This document shows, one piece after another, positions 10,807 to 23,700 of a DNA stretch of 64,000 nt; position 1 is the first letter of the stretch, and each line of letters opens with the position of its first letter. The position numbers and the translations under genes are program-made. The notes beneath the pieces were generated by a model that did not search any database, was not told the DNA's origin, and saw only the letters and a program-made list of their open reading frames with translations. The DNA lies in assembly GCA_949317995.1 (NCBI GenBank), contig OX439040.1, positions 74,435,972-74,499,971 on the forward strand, in the 5' to 3' direction. The stretch comes from Acholoe squamosa. Its lineage: Eukaryota; Annelida; Polychaeta; Phyllodocida; Polynoidae.

Positions 10807-13560
10807 TTATGTTGAGAGGTCAGGCTGGGCAATATAAATCTGTAAGGTACTGGTACATTATGGTGTCTATCAAAATTTTTGCCTCAAATGAGAGATATTG
10901 CTGTAAATATACATGTTAGAAATGTAAGTCATTTGTATGTGTTCTGGTATTAGACTTCCTTTCAAATAGCTTTCCTGATTGGGAACTTACTGAAAACTCT
11001 ATATTTCTTCAATACTTTAAAGTGGAAGGGATAAACTTTTAAATAGTATATGTGACTTAGCTCTGTCCTAAGTCCTAATTATTGAGATTTGTGTGTGAAA
11101 TGGTGTAAAGCAGTGTAAAGAGTAGCCTAATGTATTGCTTGTAAGTATTCAGTACTCTTGGTTCTGTATGTAGTGTTTCTGAATAACCTCAGAGAAATTT
11201 ATTGGATCTTTTCTGCTGCTTAGAAATGAAAGAGAATTGGTATGATTTTATGTTAGATATCACACGATACCAATAAATCTTTTTTTTTTTTAAATATAAC
11301 CCATTACTTTATAATATTGGCCATATGGTCAAATCATAATATTTCCTTTTGTATGGTGGAAGATAAACATAGAAAGCATGGCTTAAAATCTCTGTAATCT
11401 ATTATGAGAGACCAATGTACTGTAATACCCTATGTATGAGGTGCGGCTTAAAGGTCAGGCTAAAGTTTATTAAGAATACTATTTCTATATGATTTGCCCT
11501 ATCAATAGGCATAAATGAGTGTAAAGCGTAGCCTAATGATACAGAATGTTCTGGAAACACTATACGAATGTATACATAATCAGATTTCAGTAATACTCAT
11601 TATACTGATAACCTGCTATTATAAACTCTGTGAAAGCATGTGTTTCAAGTTCATTTCATACATGCTTGATAATGTTACACATATAAACATATATTCGTGG
11701 TCAGGTCAATAAGATAGCTTAAAGTGTAACTGAACATATCCTATCTGCCTCTTAATGCAATTAGAGCTAGACCAATCAGCCTAATCAACCATCTAGATAT
11801 AGATGTCCATTATATCCTTTGTCTTCATCTAAACATCAATTGGGCATATGGTCAAATCATATTATTTCCTCTTCCATGGGGGAGGAGATAAACATATAAA
11901 GCTGTAAGTGTCTCACATAGGTCAAAAACATGTGGTTTATCTATATTGACCAACAATATATCCATTGTAGGCCTATTACCTCATGTATAAGGCACACTTC
12001 TTGTATAAGTTGCACCCTGAGTTGAGGGAAATGCTAAAAGGTGCACCTGGGGGTTAATTTTGATTAGGTTAGTACTACTCTGATATAAATTTACCCTGCC
12101 TATAAGGTGCATCCCCTCTTTGGGAAAGCTTTATAAGGTGCAGTATGATCATAGTTTATGTGAGGTACTAAAGTACATTGATCACTGAATAGATGTTCTG
12201 CCCATTGGCTGGTTTTATCATGTTTTCAACCACCATGAATAAGACAATGTGAAGCATAGCCTAAGCTGAACTATGATTGCTAATCAAACCAGTACAAAGA
12301 AGAGCTATGCCTACTAAATATCTATACCCATATCTTTCAAGAGAGAAAGCATAGCCTGATGTACATGTCTGTTGTTTCTCTGTTAATGGACTTCTGGAAA
12401 ACCAAGGATTTCTTTGGGAGATTTAAATAGCAATTCAGCTCATAAATTTGTTTGATATAGGGAGTCTGCTCATGAGCAAGGTATTGATTCCAGTTATGAC
12501 AGTCTAAAACAATTTAAATTTGTCAACATTTGGCTATCAATTTAATTAAGTTCGGGGGGCGTTGGCTTATAAGAGAGGTAGGCTTATGTGAGAGGTATTA
12601 TAGTAGCGTAAAGCGTAACCTAATGTAAAGAGTAGCCTAATAACAAACATACAGGTCTATGGTTCTTTTATGAATGGGCTGTAGTAAGTTATAACCCAGC
12701 ATACACATACACTATGAGTACCACTAAGATGACCAAGTAGAAGGTGTAGCCTCACAATGCACATACAGGGCTGCTGGTCTTATATAAATGGTCCAGTGTA
12801 AAGCGTAGCCTAACGTAAAGTGTAGCCTGATCGCTGCAGAATGACTACATATTTGATCCCATACTGCTTTGTGTTTATACCAGTGTTCCATTATTTTCAC
12901 ATATTGTCACTTTCATTATGGAGTTATATATGGGGGACAATGGATAGTTAAATATAATACCTGCAAGAGCTGTGTTGATTTATAAAATGTAAAGCGTAGC
13001 CTAAGAAAAGTTAGCCAAACACTTATCATGAACTTCAGAGTGACACTCTGCCGAGAATTTTTAAAATTTTCTCACTCTCTTTTTTTTAACATATGTATGT
13101 GCAAGGGGTAGTTGATAAGCACTTTTAATATCAATAGTCATTAAATATGGGAAACCCTGGGAACATGTATTATATAATGTAAAGCGTAGCCTAAGAAAAC
13201 TTTACAAAATCATATAGAGGCCCCCCACTCACAAGTACACATGCTGTATTTGGTTAAGACACTTCTAGCAATCCTTCCATATGCATTCTATATGAAAATA
13301 ACCAGAAAAGCAAAATACTTCTTCAAATTGATTTACTTGCCACCATATTACAATGAATTTTTAGTAGAAAATCACAAAAATTGCTATTTTTGACTTATTT
13401 TTGGCTTCTCGCACACATAATATCAGTCATAGGTATGCAAAACTATATATACCATTCAAGGTCCACATGAGCCTGATCTGGTGGATGTCATTAAAATTGG
13501 TATTAAATGATTAGTGAAGAAATACAACATGCTAATGTCAAAATAACCATTTGTCCCCAT
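10807..13560. other. Non-genic stretch with a clustered short motif
   Basis: No gene recognised. Between 11114 and 13195 a motif close to GTAAAGCGTAGCCTAA occurs about eleven times (near 11114, 11519, 12249, 12345, 12609, 12623, 12738, 12798, 12814, 12988, 13178), twice as a head-to-tail pair. Around 11430-11470 and 11975-12145 there is 'aggtgcggctta' / 'ataaggtgca' text of a second degenerate repeat. Confidence 0.6.
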
Positions 13561-13574
13561 TTCGTCGGAACAAG

Positions 13575-13740
13575 CCATTAATGCATCATGCCCATAGGAC
13601 GTCATGATGCAGGAATGAAGTGCTGGTGAGACTGCTTACCAGCACTTCATTGGAGCATCATGCCGACCCTCCAGGAGTTTATGTGTCAATGCATCAATGG
13701 GCATGATGCATTGATGCATCAGTGACCCTTAAAGGGTTAA
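13575..13740. mobile_element. Decayed MITE of the TAACCCTTTAAGG family
   Basis: The right end reads GACCCTTAAAGGGTTAA, matching the termini of the copy at 4815-5073. The interior repeats 'gcatcatgccca', 'cagtgctggtga' or its equivalent, and 'gcatgatgcattgatgcatc'. The left terminus has lost its TTAACCC sequence, so the copy is truncated or eroded. Confidence 0.5.
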
Positions 13741-13939
13741 GAAAAAGAAACAACAACAATGATGATATCTGCTTGAGGTAGTATCTTTACTGTAATGCAC
13801 ATGAGAGCTGTATCTGGTAAAAATACATGCAGTAGGCTTTTAGTTAGATCAATATGCTTTAACACTTTAAGGACAGCAGAACACATTAAGGTCCACACTC
13901 ATCATGGATTTGTCATCTTGTCAGCCCTACATTTGTCTA

Positions 13940-14155
13940 CACTGTAAAAGATATCTGTAGAATCTACTAGGTCTCCTTGTAAAACTGAACAGTCAACCAT
14001 CATACTCATAGTGCTTTGAAGTAGTGTAGTTTCAACAGCGAAGCCCCGATGGCAGTGCGGTTGTACGAGAAATCTCTGCAAAGATAACAATGGATCTCTG
14101 GCAACTTTGGGGAAAAGGATTTCGCTGTTATTTTGATAACATTTCTTTTACAGTG
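13940..14155 (+). mobile_element. MITE, CACTGTAAAA family, copy 2
   Basis: 216 bp running from CACTGTAAAAGATATC to TTCTTTTACAGTG. Left flank is TA; the right flank is CA, probably a mutated duplication. The interior aligns by eye with copies at 8299-8508, 32689-32879 and 49577-49800 ('atggcagtgcggttgtacgagaaatctctg'). Confidence 0.75.
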
Positions 14156-16085
14156 CACTTCACCCTTAGTGGGAGCATATTAAACCTATAGAGAAGTGGT
14201 AGATCTTCAGCACATCAGCCGCTTAGGCTCCTGGCATCAGTCCGAGCTGCAACACTGTACCATTTCAGGCAAACTGCTTGGTTTTAGATGTGATGATAAT
14301 GTAAAGATGATTATTGAATAATGCAATACCTTCATATAAAACATCAATGATATAGGGATCAGGTGATGATTCTAAAGCTGTAATGTGCCTTAATGTGGTG
14401 ATTATCTTGACAGTAAACATTCTTAATACAGAAGTTGTTCTTGTGTAAAACACATTGATAACCTTTGATGAATGGTGCTTTCTTGGAAATACTGAAGGGA
14501 AAAGTTCTTTTGCTCCTCTGTTGACAGTACCTAATCTTAAGCTTGGTTGCACATTTAAACTAGGAAAGAGATGATATGGGATGGTCCTCCTGGTCTTAAG
14601 CACTACTGCAAAAGTGGACTTCGTATGTATCTCATCCATACATCAAATTGTATGGAATAGACACTACATAGGGCCTTCGGTATCTCATACCCCTAAAATG
14701 TCTCTCTGTTATCATTATTATGGGCTATCATATGGTATGGTGATAGCCTTTCTGGTTTTTACGTTATGGGTCCAAACATGGCTACTGCAGCATGTTTCTC
14801 TGTATCCAATGACCTCGACATTGGAGTACCCTGGTCACCGATACACCAAGATATTGGCCTATGTAAATGCGGACCCAATGATGGTTGTCCTTGGAGACAT
14901 CCTATAATCTCATTACCATGGTAACTGCCCCACATGATATATCTCCATGGGAATGGTAGCAGTGAGGTTACCATGTCAACAGAAAGGCAGCAACATGAAT
15001 GACATCCTGTGGCTCAATCAGTAGACAGGTGCAATATAAATGCATGACTAAATATGGCAGAAGACCTGTGTCTATGACCTTTTTTTTTATGAAAACTCTT
15101 CTAACTCTGGACAGTGAATTTAGAGAATAGTAGGCAATCTGTGATATTCACGGGTGTCCTACCCAGCATGAAGACTTGAAGATGAAGAAGGTAAGGAAAG
15201 GCATTAAAATTGCAAAGCATGAAATGAGAAACAATCATGTACAAACCAATACAATGTATTTTCATCAAATGTTAGAAATACTATACAAAGGTGACTTTTA
15301 TGAAGAATGTAATGAAACCTTTAATAAATCGTTATTGGTCGCAAATACAGTTTTTATATCATACCTACTCCTTTTTTCCTAAAATATTCAGCTAGGCAAG
15401 TATTTTTTACCTGAAGAAGGTGCTTTGTGTGCTGCGGGACCTTTTGGGCTGCTGCATTTAATTTTTTGTCAAAATATATATTCTGCTTTAGTGGTCTCGA
15501 TGACAGGCAAAGTCTTTTGCGCTGGAGGTGCCGAGAATTTTTGATCAATAGGAATGCCCAGGCTTTTTTGTTAAAAAGAGGGTAAATATTTTATGCCCCC
15601 AATCAAGAGGGTCAAAAGTTTTTACGGCCCCCTCCTCAGAAGGGGTCTTACATTTTTACGCCCCCCTTAACCCCCCCCCTCCCCCTTGTTAATGAAAACC
15701 GATAATGACCACTCCCTAAACCTGACAGTAGGGTTAACGTCCCATGCATATAACTCATTAGAAGCAGCACCAGGGCAGGTGGCAGGTGCTATACTTGGTC
15801 CACATATCACCTGAGACACCACCTGATTATCCCAGAATGCACCACACTGTTGGCACTTGTATGTCTACATCAATCTTTTCTGTGATAATTCCTCCCCAAA
15901 ATGGTACTCTGTGCCGGCAAATGGGAGGCTATCGATTTTCAGGTAAAAAGAGAATTACTTAAGATATATATGTTGTTTGAACAGGCAGATCTTCTTCTTA
16001 AACCTTTTGCCAAACACAGCACAGTTGTTTGTTATTCCATCTACTGCAAATCACGCACTCGTGGTGGACTGACGGATCATGCAAT
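14156..16085. other. Non-genic stretch, partial GGGAGTGGTCATTAT element
   Basis: No gene recognised; open frames at 14265-14639 (minus), 14581-14907 (plus) and 15176-15382 (plus) have no known motif. About 15580-15716 is C-rich text ending GATAATGACCACTCCC, the same terminus as the complete element at 28793-29025, so this is a 5'-truncated relative. An imperfect hairpin around two CCATGG cores lies at about 14910-14975. Confidence 0.5.
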
Positions 16086-16336
16086 GTTCAAGGAAAAGAC
16101 CAGCCTATTTACATGATGCCTTCTTTTGGTAGACCGTATATTGAATAAAAAGATTTGGGTCTACTTATGATCATATCTGCTATCATAAGGGGGAATAGGG
16201 AGCTTCTTTGTGGTCTTCTATGACGTCACAATAGACCAAATACATCAATTGCAAGTGGCAAACCCAAACCTTTTTATTCACTATAAATTCTACCAAAAGA
16301 AGGCATCATGAAAATAGACTGGTCTTTTCCTTGAAC
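16086..16336. mobile_element. Foldback MITE with ~50-bp inverted repeats
   Basis: The left end GTTCAAGGAAAAGACCAG and the following ~35 bp ('catgatgccttcttttggtaga') recur as an inverted complement ending CTGGTCTTTTCCTTGAAC. The trinucleotide aat lies outside both ends (16083-16085, 16337-16339) and may be a 3-bp target duplication. Inner sequence also pairs partly ('gaataaaaagatttgggt' with its complement), so the whole element could form one hairpin. No coding capacity. Confidence 0.75.
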
Positions 16337-18367
16337 AATAATGAAGTTGAACACTCTTGGCATCATGTAATTTTTTAAACAGTTAACCATTCAAGGGCAG
16401 CTAATGCTCTAATGCTTCATGCCTACTAGTTGTCATTATGTATCAATGAAGTCCTGGGAGGGAGTCTCTTGGTACATCATGCTGACCCTCTAGAAGTAGT
16501 AGTACTACTAGTAGAAGTCAACCAATTCTGTGTGGCTTGCTGGATGCATACAAACAATATTGGCATTTAAAGGAAAGCTGGGATCCACCATGGCACTGTG
16601 TCCACATACCATAATAGCTGATCTGGAGGATAAGGAAACCTGGGCCACAAGGTGCCATACCATAAGTACTACAGATCAATATGGTACATGTGAGGCCAGG
16701 CAAAGGGGTCATCCATAAGATATCATGCAGATGATCGTTTCTCTGCTGACAGTGAGACACGTATCACAGTGCAATATTTAAAACTAAAGGAAATACAGTT
16801 ACTTAAATGGATTCCACCGCATATAAAAATGGCTACTGTCAACATGGCCAATTCTCGCTTTTATTTTTCCAGCAGATGCATTATTCCCTGAATCCAGATG
16901 ATTCTTTTTTGTCTGAGCAGGGCCCTGTACTAAAGTACATTTAAAATGTTCTGCAATCCACGGTTCCTTCAGTGAATGCCAACCTTAAAATGTTGTCCTT
17001 TGACAATACGGCATATTTATGCATCCGTAGACACCCAACAGGAAGGCAACCACGTTGTGTACCATAAAAGCTACTGGCAGGTTAATATTTAGGTTCCTAT
17101 GTGAGGAAAGTGAGAATGTAAATTTTCTTTCATATCTTCACAGCTCTTATTATGTATCTTTTTGTATATTTCTTAAGGGTAGTACTAAAATGGAATGCTT
17201 CTTGAATAAGATATAAATTTTGCCAAATGACCATTTTGGCTTTTGGATTATATATACTGCATGTGTATCCACATCAAATAGCCATTAAGGATCTTTTTGC
17301 AGCAAGAAGCAAGGAAATGACTGTCGGTTTCGTGGCCTGCATGCAGAGAATGACCCTTTCATAGCAGAGAGAAAAGCCTCATGGTACTAGGTGAAGAAAG
17401 CAGAATAAAGACCATCATCCATAGATATGGCCTTAGTAGCGTCTGCATATCTCACTTTGAAAATCATGCTAAGTGTAAAAGTTGATTCGAGCCAGAAGAA
17501 AAGGTATGCAGGGTGGTTTAAGTGTTAATCAAATCGCTACCCCTTTAAAAGAGACTCAGTGAACAGCAGAGATTTAACAGTACTGGTTTTGCAGTTCTAG
17601 GTGATTTGTCAGTTTACTACATTCTCCATACCGATTTGACTAGCCTCATATCTGCATTAATCAGTTACTCAAGGTGTCTATGGACAAGTAAGAGCAGTGA
17701 TAAAAATTGTAAGTTATTGCCATTATTGCCGTAAACTCCAGCCAATTATGCATGAAGGAGCACCATGAAAGGCCTAATCTGCTGCCATCTGCCCTCCCAT
17801 CAGAACGACAGACAGACCAACTGCAGTGGATCTGGTGCTTTAGTTACTCACTAGCATCACATGTATCTGGACCTCTTGCTAGCAAAGGAAGAAAGAAGCC
17901 TAGTGCTGTTATACAGGCTTTGAAACAGGAGCAGATCCATGACGGCAGTTGTGGTTGGCTACTTTAGCCACAGAGGAGATCCTTGGCGATAGGAAATACC
18001 TTTGTCTCATGCACAGAAACTCTCTGGGGAGAGGGGCATGGCCATGTTGAACACCCTCCAACATAAAAAAAAAAACATCTCTAGGACCAGATAAAAACCT
18101 TGATACCTTTAGCTGCAGTCACGCCAACACGCAATTTGACAGTCATGGGACCTAAAGTATACAGTAAAAAGGGGACAGGAAAAAGTGATTTGTGTGCCTC
18201 AGCTAATATAATTTAGGGACTTCAAAATAAAGAGAAGGATATTTCAAGGTAGACATATTACACCCTGTCATATCCATGTTCTCAGCAAATATCCTGTAAA
18301 TTGGTAGATTATTGCTTTAGCAACATTAGAAACCAATGTATTTCTCAATGGAGTCCCGGTGTGATTC
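16337..18367. other. Non-genic stretch
   Basis: About 16380-16500 has a decayed copy of the TAACCCTTTAAGG element ('gttaaccattcaagggcagctaatgc'). The rest shows no gene that I can support; open frames of 60-80 codons at 16518-16760 and 17752-17967 have no recognisable motif. Confidence 0.5.
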
Positions 18368-19073
18368 AGGAATATTCAGAAATATTGTTGAATTCGAAGG
18401 TTGACATAACATAACCAAATCAACTGTGATTCAACATCTAACCATCAGTGCTGATTCAATCTTTGTACTTTGATGTTGTTTCAGTGATGTTTCATTGTTG
18501 TTTCAACGTTGATAGTTAGTTGACATGTCAACTTTTCTCTTAGATTTTGGTGAACATCTTGATCCTAATCTTTGAATTGATGTTTGTGGTATGAGCGTTG
18601 CTTATCTGCTATATGCAGATGACTTGGTTACAATGTCCACCTCAGCTAGGGGTCTGCAGAATCATATAGACAATTTGTTTCAGTATTGTAGAAAATAGCA
18701 TCTACTAGTAAATATAATTAAGGAATATTCAGAAATATTGTTGAATTCGAAGGTTGACATAACATAACCAAATCAACTGTGATTCAACATCTAACCATCA
18801 GTGCTGATTCAATCTTTGTACTTTGATGTTGTTTCAGTGATGTTTCATTGTTGTTTCAACGTTGATAGTTAGTTGACATGTCAACTTTTCTCTTAGATTT
18901 TGGTGAACATCTTGATCCTAATCTTTGAATTGATGTTTGTGGTATGAGCGTTGCTTATCTGCTATATGCAGATGACTTGGTTACAATGTCCACCTCAGCT
19001 AGGGGTCTGCAGAATCATATAGACAATTTGTTTCAGTATTGTAGAAAATAGCATCTACTAGTAAATATAATTA
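18368..19073 (+). repeat. 353-bp exact tandem duplication
   Basis: The block starting AGGAATATTCAGAAATATTG at 18368 is repeated starting at 18721, and both copies run to 'aatataatta' (18720 and about 19073). I saw no difference between them by eye. Each copy includes reverse-transcriptase text encoding a YADD motif, so the duplication affects the LINE remnant that continues downstream. It is either a very recent duplication or an assembly artefact. Confidence 0.85.
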
Positions 19074-20050
19074 AGTCAAACATCATGATATTTAATCACA
19101 AAAAGAAGGATATTACTAACACCTTCAAGTATGGTGAAACGCAGCTTATAAGAGTAGAGAATTATAAGTACTTAGGGTTTATACTAACAACTAATCATAA
19201 AGACATCTTCTTTGATGCCTACAATCAGCTCTATGACAAGGGTAGAAAAGCTGCCTATCAACCATATTCGTGTTGCTATCAACATATTGGAAAACCAGAT
19301 CCCAGGATGGCGCTCAAGTTATTTGATAACCAGATAAGGCCCTGCCTTGACTATGGTTGCGAGGTATGGGGCCTGACAAAGGGAAATAAGGTGGAGAATC
19401 TAGAGTCCATACACCTAAGGTACTCAAAATCGATGTTTAGTGTTAGAAACTAGACAACAACAGCTGCAGTATATGCAGATACAGGGAGGGTACCTCTAAA
19501 AGTGCAATGGGAAATTCGAGCACTCAGGTACTGGGAAAGAATTGTAAACCTCCCAGAGTCACACATACTACATAAGTGTTACAAGAAGCTAGCTTTGCTT
19601 TAAGATGCTGGTCAGATAAATTGGTGTAGTAGTGTTAAAAGCTTGATGAACTCACTGGGTGAACGATATATTCAACTCTGGATGAACCAGACAACTTGTG
19701 ACGACCCTAAAGCTATCACTGCTGTAACTGGACCGATAAATAGGAAATATATAGAACAAACAATGAATGAAATAACATCAGCTGGTGAAAGGGAAAAAAA
19801 CTAAGAACATACAAAATATTCAAAACTATCTATTCTGTATCCCTTACCAAGCCCACTGTACAGCATTAGCGGGTTTTAGACTCAGCTCTTATAACCTGGG
19901 TATATTTCTACTGTATTATTCATCTCATATTGTAAATTCATCTTCTTCTCACTTGTGTAAACAACTGGACTTGGAATATGTAATAACGAGGAGGCATCTT
20001 ATTACTTGTAACCACCTTATCTTATCGTGATCAGCAATAAAATCTTTTTT
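18585..20050 (+). pseudogene. Non-LTR retrotransposon (LINE) ORF2 3' remnant
   Basis: The text 'ctgctatatgcagatgacttg' encodes LLYADDL, the reverse-transcriptase catalytic box, and occurs in both copies of the 353-bp duplication. The second copy runs into an open frame (19085-19453) with NYKYLGFILTT, a common LINE motif after the catalytic domain, then IRPCLDYGCEVWG and ESIHLRYSKSMFSVRN. A stop interrupts the frame at about 19453, but coding resemblance continues (RVPLKVQWEIRALRYWERIV near 19480-19540). The end is near an AATAAA at about 20038. The 5' part (endonuclease, RT fingers) is absent. A CR1/I-like affiliation is plausible, not established. Confidence 0.72.
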
Positions 20051-20136
20051 TCAAACCTCAAAAAAAGGGTTAAAAGTCAAGTTGAATGTCTTGACACATA
20101 TGTTGGACATGAAGTCGTAACAGTTCATTTTTCAGG

Positions 20137-20713
20137 TTAGAACCTGTCGCTAGAGTCAGTCACCCACACTGGTTGATTCAGTCTAACTCTGCCTCCATCA
20201 GGTCTGTCCCATAGTGCCTCCCTCCATGTACCATCGTCTGTCATCCAGAGGCATGGTGGCTCCCTCTGTAAGGCATACTCCCTGACTTCAAGAGGGGGTG
20301 TCCACCCTTCTGGTACTACAATATGTGTAGAGCCCAGGTGTAGCGTTAGTTTCTTATAACAGGGCTTCCAGCTAACCAGTTCTGACCACTGCACTCTACC
20401 ACGGTACACATAGATAGATAGATTGTAAGTCCATGCATGGAGTGAGAGAGATGTGAGGAGACCCTTCAGTGGAGTTACTTGATGTACATGGAGATGGAGG
20501 CTGAAACATCTCCATTTGTCCACCACGTCTAACAGCCTCCTCCACTGATGCTGAGACCAGCAGGCTTCATCAGGCTGCCCCCAAAGATCATAGTACTGGT
20601 CAATATGCATGTCTATATAAGGGTGCCTGATGCTGCTTGTGTGTTTCTGCATCACCTGTGCAGCATCCGAAGGACACCAGCTGGATAATGTGGGGCCACT
20701 AATCTCCGTCCAC
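20137..20713 (-). CDS. Exon 5 of the CARD-NACHT gene (unrecognised C-terminal region)
   Basis: 577 nt from acceptor gactacag|G to a TAA stop. The 5' end is open in exactly the phase needed to follow exon 4 (AG|G gives Arg), and the acceptor has a good pyrimidine tract. The region is rich in Trp, Leu and His (YYDLWGQPDEACWSQHQW; LTSLSLHAWTYNLSIYVY) and may hold beta-strand or LRR-like segments, but I recognise no family. No minus-strand AATAAA was seen shortly after the stop. Confidence 0.65.
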
Positions 20714-23700
20714 CTGTAGTCAGCAGTAGGGTAGAAGCTGCATGAATGAGGAATTAAGTCAATGTGTTATTATAAGGAGATTGAGGCAAAAGGCATTTGT
20801 GCTAATCATTCAAAACATTCTGAAACATCACATACATAGTTTACATACAAAATAGCATTTGATCTTTCTCCTTTCCTAATACTAGGGTGCCCCCTGGAGG
20901 CTGTTGCGAAAAGATTTGGAATTCAATTCTCACTGTAACTAATGCATCTTCCAGTTCCTCCCGATTCTCCACCCAGGGAGACCAATTCCCACCTTATACT
21001 GTAATGGAATTGACTTACTCTGAATTAGACTGCATTGCAAAAAGTTGAGGAACTGGTTCCATGATTAATTCCACCTGAATGCTTCCCATAGTCGAAAGGC
21101 CAGGGAATTGGAGAAAGGAACTGGCTGGGAATTGGTTCTCGATTAGGAAGCATTCACCAGTTCCTGACCACTCCTAAACTACTTCTATGACCAATTATCT
21201 TTGGCAACCCAACAGGGAATTGATTCCCTGAGGTCAGTCAGTTCCATTTTGGGAATACCACCTCCGACAAAATCGTTTCCAAATCTTTTTGCAACAGCCT
21301 GCAGAGCACTGCCTATGGTACACCATTGTCTGTGAAGGTAGGCTGCAGCAGGAACATGGACATTGGTCCAATAACTCAAATCTTTTGTATCATTTCTAAT
21401 GTATAGGTAATGGTTGAAATATCGGTTTTTGCATTTGTCCAACTTAGACAGAATGATACTATAAAGGTTGGGGCCATAACATTATTTAATCAAGATATAG
21501 TGACATACATTAATCATCATCATATATAACCTTACTGTTAGATGTATACTGTAGCCGCTTGCCATCACCTACACTAGATGTTGCTAGGTGCCTGCAGTGC
21601 ATTGAATCAGGGATTTTTAAGCATACGTAAATGAGGTTTATTTATGCGGAGGACCCACCTTGCTTCAATTTCCTGACCAATCTTGTATGTTGTAGGCATC
21701 ATCTGGATAATTGTGCCTTTCAGCAACTTCTCCCGCTGATCTAGTGAGAAAACTTCAAGGCACTTGACCAGGTGTCGGATGGTGTCTTCTTGAACCTTCT
21801 TAAACCAGCCCTCCTGTCTCATGACCTCAGTCTGGCTGTCATACATTCTGTCAATCTTCTGGAAAACAGCATGGGCATTCTTCATACTTGTAAGGTTAAG
21901 GTTTTGTCTACGATTAAAGACCTTCCTAGGGACTGTAGGAGAGCTGGAAAAGGATTGACGCAGTGCCCTCCATTTTGAGAATTTTTCTTGTAATGCTGAC
22001 TGAAGAATAACTGTGGCTCGCATCATTGTTTGAATAAGGGAGAGTTGTGCATTACCCTCTTGGAGGAGCAGTTGGAATACAATGTTCTGGATATTCCGAT
22101 AGACTTTGTCAGAGCAAATGTTGAAGAAGAATGACATCCTCTCCTCATTGTTCAGGTTGTGTATGTAGCGACTAGAGAAGAATTCCAGAATCATTTCATG
22201 GGGGAACTTGTAGTATGGTATAAGGTCACCCTCTTCATTCCTCCTATCAAACTTGACCAGAAACACATGATATGACGGCACAACTTTGAACTCTATAAGT
22301 TGGCTGATTGAAAATTCTCTCTTGTCATGAATGAGAGCATAAAAGCAAAACTTGTAAAAATCTTGAGACTGGCTTTTGGAGACTTCAACACCCTCTCGTT
22401 TCAGGAGATACCTCTCCAATGACCCTAGCAAATTAGAAATATTGAACTCATCTTCTTCCCCAAGCTCAAGTTCACGTCTGAGTGCCAAGGCACAAAAAAC
22501 GTGCAACTTGAGTGGGTTAGCAAGGACGGCAGTAAACCTGGCTTTATGTCTGAGAATATACTCATAAACTGCAGCCTTTGGAGGCTGAGATACCTTACAC
22601 ATTTCTGTGTAAAGCTCAACATAGCGTAGGCCTTGTTCCCCATTAAAACCCTGTAGAGTCAAGAATCGATCAATGTACCTAGCATCAATGTCACATAGGT
22701 CTGTGCGACACAACAAAACAACAGTAGGACCACCTTTCTGGCGTTCCCGAACATAGTTTTTGAGTTCTTCTAAAGCTTTTGTGTTCCTCAATTCATCGAT
22801 ACCATCTATAAACACAACCACTCCCTCCCCTTCTACAATATGAGCCATCAGAGTGTAAACGTCCTTTTGTGAACACCCAAGGCTCTCACGGATTGGATCT
22901 TCAACTGTTGTCTTGATGTCCCTGGCATGTAGGTACACCATGGTGGACCAAGGAGCATGTTTGGACTTCAACAATAATTTACCGTCTTCCTCAATGATCT
23001 GCTGGAGGAACTCGATACTCCATTTGTGGATGACATGTTTGGCAAAGCTGGTCTTCCCATCCCCGGGGTCTGCATACACCCGGATTACACATGGAGCTAG
23101 TGACCCCTTGAAGGGCTGAAGGATTTCACCTACTTCTATCGGAACCCTGCAAAACACAGGTTATGATTTTTAGTTAGGGGCATGACCATCAAGGGGGCTT
23201 ATAGGTACTGAGACATCTTAAAACAGTCAAGAGCAGTCCCACAGCCAAAGGTGTGACGAATTTAGTGAACCTTCTGCACTGGGAGTGCAATATCTATCAA
23301 GATAATACACAGTCAATCAGCCAATCAAAACAGAGTATTGAGAATGAGGCAACAGCTGTGTTATAAGCTATGTTAATGTTGTGATCACTATTCAAAGAGT
23401 AGTATTACATTTATTGTCTATGCAAACACTTGATGAGACCAATACATGTTCAGCAGCAGATCAGGAGAGAGCTCTGTGGTCCCTCTAGATTACCTGAAAA
23501 TGGGCACTCTTAACTAGAGGAAATGTGGCAAACACACATACTATGCCCCCAAATCTTCCTGGCTGTGCCCCCACTACACCATCCATTCTGGATCTGCCCC
23601 TGCAGGTCAGTCACATTTTGACGCAAAGAATAACTGACTTTGAAAAAATACCTACACTGCAAAAATGGTGTTTAGATTTTAAACATGTTTAGCTCTAAAC

